DNA of 64,000 nt. It comes from JASHPR01 sp963833885. Lineage in GTDB: Bacteria; Actinomycetota; Actinomycetes; Streptosporangiales; Streptosporangiaceae. Below, piece after piece: positions 35,537 to 42,806 of the stretch. Under the pieces are notes generated by a model. The model was not told the origin of the DNA. It saw only the letters and a program-made list of their open reading frames with translations, and made no database searches. The translations under genes were made by a program, and so were the position numbers. Position 1 is the first letter of the stretch. Every line of letters starts with the position of its first letter. The DNA is taken from positions 248,001 to 312,000 of the forward strand of contig CAWHZU010000031.1 in NCBI GenBank assembly GCA_963833885.1, in the 5' to 3' direction.

Positions 35537-35619
35537 GCGGGGTGGCGCGCTGAGCGGGGGTGGCGCGCTGAGCGGGGGTGGCACGGTGAGCGGGGTGGCG
35601 CGCTGAGCGGGGGTGGCGC
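35522..35619. repeat. 17-18 bp minisatellite at the 3' end of the molybdenum hydroxylase gene
   Basis: Five units of TGAGCGGGGGTGGCGCGC (17 or 18 bp) start at 35534, 35551, 35569, 35587 and 35604, with part of a further unit inside the last codons of the gene. Every unit begins with TGA, and the first supplies the stop codon. The G runs could form a quadruplex. It probably arose by slippage. Confidence 0.85.
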
Positions 35620-35644
35620 TGACGCGCCGCGGTGATCTGTCTCG

Positions 35645-36858
35645 TCAGCCCGGCTCGGGCCAGTCCCGTTCCGGGATCATCGGCACCCAGGACGGGCGGC
35701 GCGGGTCCCCGACGTAGGCGTACGCCCCGTCGCGCTCGTACAGTTCCCGGTACCGGGCGACCTTGTCGGCGTCCAGCTCGACGCCGAGGCCCGGGCCGGC
35801 CGGCACGTCCATCGCCCCGTCCCGGCAGGCCAGCTTCCCGCCGGTGATGACGTCGTCCAGCATGTAGTGGTAGTGCGCGTCGGCGGCGAAGGCGAGCTCG
35901 GGCATGGCGGCCGCGGCGTGCAGCATGGCGGCCAGGGATACCCCGCACTCCCCGCTCGAGTGCATGCCGACGCCCAGGCCGAAGGCGCCGCAGGCGGCCG
36001 CGGCCGTCACCGCCGCCCGCATCCCGCCGAAGAAGTGCGGGTCGACCAGGACCACGTCCACCGACTGCATCGCAACCGCCGTGGCGAGGTGGTCCAGCTT
36101 GGTGACGTAGGTGTTGGTGGCCAGCGGCAGCCAGGTCCGCTGCTTCAGCCTGGCCATGCCCGCGTGCCCCCAGCACGGATCCTCGTAGTACTCGAGGCCG
36201 ATCTCTTCCAGCGGCCGGGCGAGCCGGATCGACTCGTCTACCGACCAGTTGGAGTTGGGGTCGAGGCGCAGCAGGTGGCTGGGGAAGGCCTCCCGCAGCG
36301 CCGCCATGACCGCGACCTCGTGACCCGGCGCGAACACCCCGCCCTTGATCTTGATGGTGCCGAAGCCGTGCTCGGCGATGACGGACCGCGCGTGCTCGGT
36401 CATCTGCTCTGCGGTGGCGACCGGGCCGCGCTCCCCCGCCGGGTACTGGAAGAACAGATAGGCGGCGAAGTCGACGCGGGACCGGATCGCGCCGCCGAGC
36501 AGCTCATACACCGGCCGCCCGAGGGCCTTGCCCTGGATGTCCAGGCAGGCGAACTCGATGGCCGCGAACCCCTGCGACAGGTCCTCGTAGAACGCGCCTT
36601 CGACCGGGTTGTAGGCCGACCACCGCAGCCGCTCAGGCTGGAACGGGTCGTGTCCCACGACCCTGGCGAGCAGCGCCGCGATCAGCGCGTCGCTCGACGC
36701 CCCGCTGCCGCCGATCTCGCCGAGCCCGGTGATCCCTCGTCGGTGTCGACCTCGACCAGCGTCCGCACCAGCCGTCCGGGATGGACCCCCTGCGCGTATC
36801 TCAGCGGCTGCTGCAGCGGGATCGCGACGGTGGTGGATCGGACGTCAGTGATCTTCAC
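35645..36858 (-). pseudogene. Enolase-superfamily sugar-acid dehydratase (glucarate dehydratase-like), frameshifted
   Basis: GTG at 36858, preceded by GGAGGGG, opens a normal N-terminal capping domain (KITDVRSTTVAIPLQQ). The frame is lost after codons for VDTDEG at 36734-36735, where GG stands for an expected GGG. In the other frame the protein resumes as ITGLGEIGG and runs to 35645. The barrel keeps its catalytic set: KIKGG (bases), RLDPNSNW and YYEDPCWG (metal ligands), ATNTY and GMHSSGE (catalytic His), most like glucarate dehydratases. The downstream part alone could start at a Met near 36658 but would lack the capping domain. It is either a recent pseudogene or a one-base sequencing error. 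The divergent IclR gene probably regulates it. Confidence 0.8.
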
Positions 36859-36884
36859 GCGCTTCCCCTCCGCTGATCACACCC

Positions 36885-36954
36885 TTGACATGCGAAAGTC
36901 AACCATTCAGAGTTGTTTCCGTCAATGAACTCTTATTGTTTCATATATTGAAAC
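36885..36954. promoter_or_regulatory. Palindromes in the divergent dehydratase-iclR region
   Basis: TTGAC-N8-GTCAA (36885-36902) and GTTTCATATATTGAAAC (36938-36954, 6-bp arms, 5-nt centre) lie in an AT-rich block between the two divergent genes. IclR regulators bind such short palindromes, so these are candidate operators for the dehydratase and for autoregulation. Confidence 0.5.
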
Positions 36955-37757
36955 ACTCACTCACGGAGAATGTCATCTCTAACTCTCTGGAACGCGGGCT
37001 CGACGCGCTGGATCTGCTGGCCGAGCACGGCGAGGTGCGCCTGGCGGACCTGGCCGAGGAACTAGAGGTATCCCGGGCAACGGCCTTCCGCGTCCTCGCC
37101 TCGCTGCAGTCCCGCGGCTACGTTGAGCACGCGCGTGCCGAGCGCGTCTACCGGCTCGGCCACGCCGTGCGGGCGCTCGCGGAGCGATCGGACACCTCCT
37201 CGGTGCTCCGGCTGGCCGCCCCGGCCATGGCGGAGCTGCGGGCGTCCACCGGGGAGACCGTCAACCTGGCCCTGCTGCGCCGGGGCACGATCGTGTATGC
37301 GGCGATCTTCGACGGGGTGCACGCCCTGCGCATGCAGGCGTCGGTGGGCGCCGTCGTGCCCGCGCACGCCACCGCGATCGGCAAGGCGATCCTGGCCGCG
37401 CTGCCGCCCGACCGGCGCGAGGCGCTGCTGCCGCCGGAGCCGTACCCGGCACACACCGCGAACACGATCACCACGCGGCGGGAGCTGACCAGGGAACTGA
37501 CATCGGTGCGTTCCCGCGGCTACGCGGTCGACAACCAGGAGGAGGAGATCGGCGCGGCCTGCCTGGCGGCGCCGATCCTGGGCAGCGACGGCCGGCCGCT
37601 CGGCGCGATCTCCGTTTCCGGCCTGGCCGCGCGCCTGCCCGAGCGGGACCGCCCGGAACTCGGCGCCCTGGTCGCCCGGTGGTGCGGCGACATCTCGGCG
37701 CAGCTCGGCTTCCGGCCGCTCAGCCCGTCCGCCCAGGAGGAGGGCACGGGGGCATGA
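36948..37757 (+). CDS. IclR-family transcriptional regulator
   Basis: The protein (about 269 residues) has an N-terminal winged helix-turn-helix (SLERGLDALDLLAEHGE, then LAEELEVSRATAFRVLASLQSRGYV) and the C-terminal effector-binding domain (about 95-260, with TGETVNLALL, AHATAIGKAILAALP and DNQEEEIGAACLAAPI). It should bind a small catabolite and control the divergent dehydratase and the coupled aminotransferase gene. The start is uncertain: the frame opens at a TTG at 36885, but that stretch contains operator-like palindromes and a TTA codon, so I place the start at the TTG at 36948. The stop overlaps the aminotransferase ATG (37754-37757). Confidence 0.87.
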   Translation: MKHSLTENVISNSLERGLDALDLLAEHGEVRLADLAEELEVSRATAFRVLASLQSRGYVEHARAERVYRLGHAVRALAERSDTSSVLRLAAPAMAELRASTGETVNLALLRRGTIVYAAIFDGVHALRMQASVGAVVPAHATAIGKAILAALPPDRREALLPPEPYPAHTANTITTRRELTRELTSVRSRGYAVDNQEEEIGAACLAAPILGSDGRPLGAISVSGLAARLPERDRPELGALVARWCGDISAQLGFRPLSPSAQEEGTGA

Positions 37758-39049
37758 CATACCAGTTTCAGCGGTCGATGGCCCAGTTCGAACGCGCTTC
37801 GCAGAGCCTCGCAGGCGGCGTGGCAACGGCGTTCCGGTCGGCGCAGCAGCCGGTGCCGGTCTCCTTCACGACCGGGCGCGGAAGCCGCCTGACCGACGTG
37901 GACGGCAACGAGTACGTGGACTACGCCCTCGGCTTCGGTCCCATGCTGCTCGGGCACTCCCCGGAGCCGGTGCTCGAGGCGGTCCGCCGCCAGCTCGACC
38001 GCGGGCTCGGCTTCGGTGCCTCACACGAGCTGGAGGCCGAGCTCGCCGAGGCGGTGTGCCGCACGGTCCCATCGGCCGAGCTCTGCGTATTCGGCAGCAC
38101 CGGCAGCGAGGCGGTGCACTCGGCGATCCGGATCGCCCGCGCCGCCACCGGGCGCAACCGGGTCATCAAGTTCCTCGGCCACTATCACGGCTGGCTGGAC
38201 CCGGTGCACGTCGGCGTTCCCGGCCAGACCGGCAAGGCGCCGGCGACCGGCGGCCAGGACCCGGAGGCCTCGGCCTCGGTGACCGTGTGCCGGTGGAACG
38301 ACGTGGATGCGCTGTCGGACGCGCTCGCCGACGACGTCGCCGCGGTCATCATGGAGCCCGCTGCGATCAACGTCGGCGCGTTCCCGCCGGCTCCCGGCTA
38401 CCTCGAGCGCGCCAAGGAGCTGACCGCACGGGCCGGCGCCGTGCTGATCTTCGACGAGGTCATCACCGGCTACCGGCTCGCGCTCGGCGGCGCCCAGCAG
38501 CGCTATGGCGTGCTGCCTGACCTCACGGTCCTCGGCAAGGCCCTCGGCGCCGGCTTCCCGATCAGCGCCGTCTGCGGCAGGCGGGACGTCATGGCGGTCG
38601 TCGCCGACCGCCGGGTGAGCCACGTGGGCACGTTCAACGCCAACCCGGTCTGCGCCAGCGCGGCGGCCGCAGCCATCGGAGTGCTGGAACGCGACGCCGA
38701 CAGCCTCTACCCGCTCCTTGACGAACTCGGTGCGCGGCTGGCCGAGGACCTGCGGGCGGGAGCCGCCGCGGCCGGCCTGCCGCTGGTCGTCAACCAGATC
38801 GGCGCGGCCGCGTACGGCTTCGTCTCGGACCGGCCGGTGCAGACACACGAGGATGCGCTGGCCACGCGGCCGGACGACTACCGGCGGTTTGCTCGGGCTC
38901 TTCTGGAAGCAGGCGTGCACATCATCCCGCGCGGCCTGCTCTACGTCTCGACCGCGCACACGGCGGCAGACCTGGACATGACCAGGGACGCGATCACGAA
39001 GGCGGCCGCCAAGACGGCCCAGGAGCTGGAGGCAGGCGGTGGATGTTGA
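37754..39049 (+). CDS. Class III aminotransferase (glutamate-1-semialdehyde aminomutase-like)
   Basis: The 431-residue PLP enzyme has VDYALGFGPMLLGHSP, the cofactor segment STGSEAVHSAIRIARAATGR, LIFDEVITGYR and the PLP-binding Lys in VLGKALGAGFPI. Its similarity to glutamate-1-semialdehyde aminomutase is general; such paralogues outside hem loci usually aminate sugar- or amino-acid-derived substrates. The ATG overlaps the iclR stop (ATGA), so the regulator and this enzyme are translated together, and an SDR gene follows. A catabolic role is therefore more likely than a role in heme synthesis. Confidence 0.88.
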   Translation: MTYQFQRSMAQFERASQSLAGGVATAFRSAQQPVPVSFTTGRGSRLTDVDGNEYVDYALGFGPMLLGHSPEPVLEAVRRQLDRGLGFGASHELEAELAEAVCRTVPSAELCVFGSTGSEAVHSAIRIARAATGRNRVIKFLGHYHGWLDPVHVGVPGQTGKAPATGGQDPEASASVTVCRWNDVDALSDALADDVAAVIMEPAAINVGAFPPAPGYLERAKELTARAGAVLIFDEVITGYRLALGGAQQRYGVLPDLTVLGKALGAGFPISAVCGRRDVMAVVADRRVSHVGTFNANPVCASAAAAAIGVLERDADSLYPLLDELGARLAEDLRAGAAAAGLPLVVNQIGAAAYGFVSDRPVQTHEDALATRPDDYRRFARALLEAGVHIIPRGLLYVSTAHTAADLDMTRDAITKAAAKTAQELEAGGGC

Positions 39050-39194
39050 GCAGCGCGGGGCAGCGGCCACAGTCGCCCGCGAGCTGGCCGCTGGCGAGAC
39101 CCTGACCGCGCAGACGAGGCTGATCGGCTTCGAGGCCAGCGCGCCGGTCGGCGGGTTCGACGACGGCAGGCCGGTTGGCCCGCCGCAGACCTAG
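39039..39194 (+). CDS. Small ORF of 51 codons between aminotransferase and SDR genes
   Basis: GTG at 39039 overlaps the end of the aminotransferase gene by 11 nt and the frame runs to TAG at 39192-39194. The codon use is strongly GC3-biased, with a sensible acidic composition (VARELAAGETLTAQT). It looks like a real small protein or the remnant of a larger enzyme; I do not recognise it. It fills the gap to the SDR start almost exactly. Confidence 0.4.
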   Translation: MDVEQRGAAATVARELAAGETLTAQTRLIGFEASAPVGGFDDGRPVGPPQT

Positions 39195-39204
39195 AGGAGG
39201 CAGG

Positions 39205-39972
39205 ATGCGGCTCAGCGGCAAGGTGGTCATCGTCACCGGCGCGGGTCAGGGGGTCGGCGCCGCGGCCGCGCAGCGGTTCGCCGAGGAGGGGGCGGCGGTC
39301 GTGTGCACGGACATCAACGGCGGCACCGCCGCCCGCACCGCGGCGGTGATCGAGCAGCAGGGCGGCTCCGCGATCCCGGTGACCGCCGACGTGTCCACCG
39401 CCGAGGGGAACCAGCGGATGGCAGAGCGGGCGGCGTCCGCGTTCGGGGGCCTCGACGTGCTGCACGCCAACGCCGCCATCCAGGTCATGGGCCGGCTAGA
39501 GGACACCTCGGCGGGCGACTGGGACCGGATGCACGCCACGAACCTGCGCGGGGTGTTCCTTGGCATCAAGGCGTGCCTGCCCGCGCTGCGGGCCAGGGGC
39601 GGCGGCTCCATTGTGATCACCGCGTCGCTGCTCGGCATCGTCGGCGATCCCGACCTGCCGGCGTACGGGGCGGCCAAGGGCGGCCTGCGCGCGATGTGCC
39701 GGTCGCTGGCCACCTCGCTCGGCCCCGAGAACATCAGGGTCAACACGATCTGCCCCGGCGACGTCGAGACTCCGCTGCTGCAGGAGTTCTTCGACTTCCA
39801 GCCGGATCCCGCCGCGGCACGCAAGGAGATCACCGACCGCTACCCGCTGCGCAGGTTCGCCACGCCGCGCGACGTGGCCAACGTGGCCGTCTTCCTCGCG
39901 TCCGACGAGGCCAGCTACCTCACCGGCATCGACATGGTGGTCGACGGGGGCCTGCTGGCGCGCATCTACTGA
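39205..39972 (+). CDS. Short-chain dehydrogenase/reductase
   Basis: The 255-residue classical SDR has the cofactor motif TGAGQGVGAAAA (about residues 12-23), NAAIQ, the catalytic Ser in ITASLLG, YGAAKGG with Tyr and Lys, and the C-terminal YLTGIDMVVDGG. An acidic residue after the second strand (CTDING) suggests NAD(H) preference. GGAGG stands 7 nt before the ATG at 39205. It follows the aminotransferase and small ORF in the same direction and probably oxidises a hydroxy acid or sugar acid in the same pathway. Confidence 0.9.
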   Translation: MRLSGKVVIVTGAGQGVGAAAAQRFAEEGAAVVCTDINGGTAARTAAVIEQQGGSAIPVTADVSTAEGNQRMAERAASAFGGLDVLHANAAIQVMGRLEDTSAGDWDRMHATNLRGVFLGIKACLPALRARGGGSIVITASLLGIVGDPDLPAYGAAKGGLRAMCRSLATSLGPENIRVNTICPGDVETPLLQEFFDFQPDPAAARKEITDRYPLRRFATPRDVANVAVFLASDEASYLTGIDMVVDGGLLARIY

Positions 39973-39985
39973 GGCAGGCCGGCGA

Positions 39986-40339
39986 TCAGCCGGCCGCCGC
40001 CGGGCAGCAGCCGGCTAACTCCCGGCCGCCCTGGCCGTTGGCGAGGGTCCGCAGGCCGCCTTCCTGCCAGCGCCAGGCGGACGTGTCCACCTCGGCATCC
40101 ACCACGACCTGGTGCACCCCGGCCTGCTGCATATCGGTTTGCACGGTGCGCAGCGGCAGGCACATCCAGGGCTGATAGTGCCCGAGCGCGGCCACCAGCT
40201 TGGTCACCGTGGAGTACACGGGCAGTGCCACCGTGCCGTCGGCCAGCGTGCGCGTCTCGTACGCGACGTCCCTCCCGCCGCGGCTCACTTGCGGCCGTGC
40301 CGGGACAAAGACCAGCTCAGGTGGCTGATCTGGCGTCAT
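39986..40339 (-). CDS. SseB/SAV_915-like small protein
   Basis: The 117-residue protein begins PPELVFVPARP and contains LPVYSTVTKLVAALGHYQPWMCLPL, resembling actinomycete SAV_915-type proteins with an SseB-like N-terminal fold. It has no signal peptide or membrane segment. It converges on the SDR gene and lies 54 bp after murQ on the same strand, so it may share the murQ transcript. The function is unknown; the family assignment is tentative. Confidence 0.6.
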   Translation of the reverse strand: MTPDQPPELVFVPARPQVSRGGRDVAYETRTLADGTVALPVYSTVTKLVAALGHYQPWMCLPLRTVQTDMQQAGVHQVVVDAEVDTSAWRWQEGGLRTLANGQGGRELAGCCPAAAG

Positions 40340-40393
40340 CAGGATGCCCCCTCTGTGCGCGTCAGTAAGTCATGCCCCGAAGGCCAGACGTCA

Positions 40394-41392
40394 TCATTCT
40401 CCAGCCCGGTGCACGGGGTCGGCCGCGGGACGCCCGGAAAACGCTGCTCGCGTGGGCAGGACCTGGCCCGCGAGCGCGGCCCGGACGCTGCCGGAGGCGG
40501 CGCCGAGCGCCTTGGCCGCCGCGTCCGGTTCCAGGCCGGACAGCAGGCAGAGCAGGGCGAGCCGCAGGTCACCGCCGCACAGGGCGAGCTGGGACCGGCA
40601 GGCTGCTTCGTCCGCACCCGAGACCTCGACCAGAATCCGCAGCTGACGGCCGCGCAGCTTCGCGTTGGCGCCGGACAGTGACACCATCAGGTTCGAGTAG
40701 GTACGCCCAAGCCGCACCATCGCCGCCGTGGACAGCGCGTTCAGCAGGAACTTCTGCGCAGTAGCGGCCTTGAGCCTGGTGGACCCAGCGATGGCCTCCG
40801 GCCCGGTGTCCGCGACGACCACATAGTCGGCCAGCCCGGCGATCGGGGCGACCGGATTGCTGCTGACCAGCACCGTGACGGCGCCCGCCAGCCGCGCCGC
40901 GCGCAGCGCGCCGGCCACGTAAGGAGTGCGGCCGCTCGCCGTGATCCCGACCGCGACGTCCCCCGCGGTCACCGTGCCGGCGTCCTGGGCGCCCAGCGCA
41001 GAGTCGTCCTCGGCATCCTCGACGGCGCTGCCGAGCGCCCGGTCGCCGCCGGCGTGGTGTGCGATGAACACGTTGGGATCGAGCCCGAAGGTCGGGACGA
41101 TCTCCGCCGCATCCAGCACCGCCATCCGCCCGGACGTGCCGGCGCCGAAGTAGTGCACCTGGCCGCCGGCGCGCACGCACTCCACGACCTTGTCGACCAC
41201 GGTGGCGAGCACCGGCAGGGCGCTCGCCACCGCACCGGGGACGGTTGCGTCCTCGGCATTCAGCAGCCGCAGCACCTCTTCGGTTGGCACGGTGTCGATG
41301 TCGGCCGTCCGCGGGTTGCGCTGCTCGGTGCGCGGGGCGGCACGCAGGGCTGCCAACCCGCCCGGGCTGTCGCCCTGCATCTCAGCTGACAA
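40394..41392 (-). CDS. murQ: N-acetylmuramic acid 6-phosphate etherase
   Basis: The 332-residue SIS-domain protein matches MurQ: TEQRNPRTADIDT at the start, VHYFGAGTSGRMAVLDAAE, AHHAGGDRALGSAVEDAEDD, TASGRTPYVAGAL and AQKFLLNALSTAAMVRLG. MurQ cleaves the lactyl ether of MurNAc-6-phosphate, giving GlcNAc-6-phosphate and D-lactate, a key step of cell-wall recycling. GGAGG lies 7 nt before the TTG at 41392, which decides the start over an ATG four codons on. Its promoter has an operator shared with the downstream ABC importer. The divergent gene is an RpiR/MurR regulator. Confidence 0.93.
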   Translation of the reverse strand: MSAEMQGDSPGGLAALRAAPRTEQRNPRTADIDTVPTEEVLRLLNAEDATVPGAVASALPVLATVVDKVVECVRAGGQVHYFGAGTSGRMAVLDAAEIVPTFGLDPNVFIAHHAGGDRALGSAVEDAEDDSALGAQDAGTVTAGDVAVGITASGRTPYVAGALRAARLAGAVTVLVSSNPVAPIAGLADYVVVADTGPEAIAGSTRLKAATAQKFLLNALSTAAMVRLGRTYSNLMVSLSGANAKLRGRQLRILVEVSGADEAACRSQLALCGGDLRLALLCLLSGLEPDAAAKALGAASGSVRAALAGQVLPTRAAFSGRPAADPVHRAGE

Positions 41393-41466
41393 GAACTAGC
41401 CTCCACTCCACGTTGGGTGGCCCCCACCCGCCTTGCCGGCATTCGCGCAGTCGGACGTCCGTAGCA

Positions 41467-41506
41467 AATATCCATGCACCGTTGTTTCGATGTCAATAAC
41501 TGACAT
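41467..41506 (-). promoter_or_regulatory. murQ promoter and operator
   Basis: On the minus strand ATGTCAGTTATTGAC begins at 41506; its TTGAC, extended to TTGACA (41496-41491), serves as -35 and GATATT (41472-41467) as -10, with an 18-nt spacer. The element is also a 17-bp palindrome with ATGTCA arms (41490-41506). The same 15-mer with one change (ATGTCAGGTATTGAC) lies at 42661 upstream of the importer gene, in the same position relative to -35. Confidence 0.7.
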
Positions 41507-41613
41507 AATCATAGACGTGATCATCGGGCCGCCAGCGCATCGCCGTGCCGTCGGCGCCCTGGCCAGCGCGCCGGGCGTGGGCTTGCTCATGCAGGTTCAC
41601 GTACGGTGACGGC

Positions 41614-42516
41614 ATGCCGCAGCCACCGCGGCGCCTGCCCTCACTGAGCGCGGCGGCGCACACCCCAGAGACCCTGATGGCGCACATCCGGGCGCTTGAG
41701 CCGAATCTCGCACCGGCCGAGCGGAGGGTCGCGGCCGAGGTCGTGCGCGATCCGGGCGCTGCTGCGGCCAAGACGATCTCGGACCTGGCCGCCCAGTGCC
41801 GCACCTCCGGCGCCACCGTCCTCCGGTTCTGCCGGGGGGTGGGCTTCGATGGCTATCGCGAGCTGCGACTCGCGCTGGCCGCCGCGGCGCAGGCCGCGAA
41901 CGCCGACGGCGAGCGCGCGGTCGGCAGCGACATCGGCCCGCGTGACTCGCTCAGCGAGGTCGTCAAGAAGATCACCTACGCCGACGCCAGGGCGGTCGAG
42001 GAGACCGGCGCCCAGCTGCAGCCCGCGTCTCTTGGCGCGGTCGTCGACGCGGTCGTCAAGGCGCGCCGGGTGGACATCTACGGCGTCGGCGCCAGCGCGT
42101 TCGTGGCGATGGATCTGCAGCAGAAGCTGTACCGGATCGGCTACATGGTCTACGCCTGGCCGGACCCGCACAGCGCGGTCACCTCGGCCGCGCTGCTCGG
42201 CCCGCAGGACGTGGCGATTGGCATCTCGCACACCGGCACGACCGAGGACACGATCGCGAGCCTGGCCGAGGCGCGCCGGTGCCGCGCGGTCACGGTGGCC
42301 ATCACGAACTTCCCCGGCTCGCGGATCGCGGCGGTAGCCGACCACGTGCTGACGACCGCGGCGCGCGAGACCACGTTCAGGTCTGGCGCCATGGCCAGCC
42401 GGATCGCGGCGCTGACCGTGGTCGACTGCCTGTTCGTCGCCGTCGCGCAGCGCAACTACCGGCAGACCATGCGCGCGCTGGAACAGACCTACGCGGCCGT
42501 TCAGGCCCGGCGGTAA
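41614..42516 (+). CDS. RpiR/MurR-family transcriptional regulator
   Basis: The 300-residue protein has an N-terminal RpiR helix-turn-helix (about 15-95: LAPAERRVAAEVVRDPGAAA, SDLAAQCRTSGATVLRFCR, GFDGYRELRLALA) and a C-terminal SIS domain (about 135-270: VDIYGVGASAFVAMDL, ISHTGTTEDTI) that binds phosphosugars. Next to murQ the likely ligand is MurNAc-6-phosphate, as in MurR. It is divergent from murQ and upstream of the peptide importer, and both targets carry the same operator, so it is the natural candidate for their regulator. The ATG at 41614 begins the protein; a longer upstream frame crosses the intergenic region. Confidence 0.9.
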   Translation: MPQPPRRLPSLSAAAHTPETLMAHIRALEPNLAPAERRVAAEVVRDPGAAAAKTISDLAAQCRTSGATVLRFCRGVGFDGYRELRLALAAAAQAANADGERAVGSDIGPRDSLSEVVKKITYADARAVEETGAQLQPASLGAVVDAVVKARRVDIYGVGASAFVAMDLQQKLYRIGYMVYAWPDPHSAVTSAALLGPQDVAIGISHTGTTEDTIASLAEARRCRAVTVAITNFPGSRIAAVADHVLTTAARETTFRSGAMASRIAALTVVDCLFVAVAQRNYRQTMRALEQTYAAVQARR

Positions 42517-42660
42517 TACCGGCAGCTACTCCCGGCGCGCGGCGCTGAGGCTCTGTGCTGGCGCCCACCGTGTGCGCGGCGCCGCCGGGCCAGCTGCCAC
42601 CGCCCACGCAGCCACCACGTGCGCGCGCACCCCGTGCCGCGCGCGTTAACAATATGCAAC

Positions 42661-42701
42661 ATGTCAGGTATTGACGAAACTTAGCGTTACAACTGTAATA
42701 T
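42661..42701 (+). promoter_or_regulatory. Promoter and operator of the oligopeptide importer operon
   Basis: ATGTCAGGTATTGAC (42661-42675) overlaps the -35 box TTGACG (42671-42676). TGTAAT at 42694-42699 (17-nt spacer) or TAATAT at 42696-42701 (19-nt spacer) is the -10 box. The operator differs in one base from that of murQ, and the block is a conspicuous AT-rich island in a 290-bp gap that holds no gene. Confidence 0.7.
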
Positions 42702-42806
42702 TTTTTCGCAGCTCGCCGCCGAGGCGGCGTCTTGTGCTCGGAGTCCGAAAGACAAGGACCGCGTGGTCCACCGACCCGGTACCACCGTCGTCAGAACAGG
42801 TGTCAC

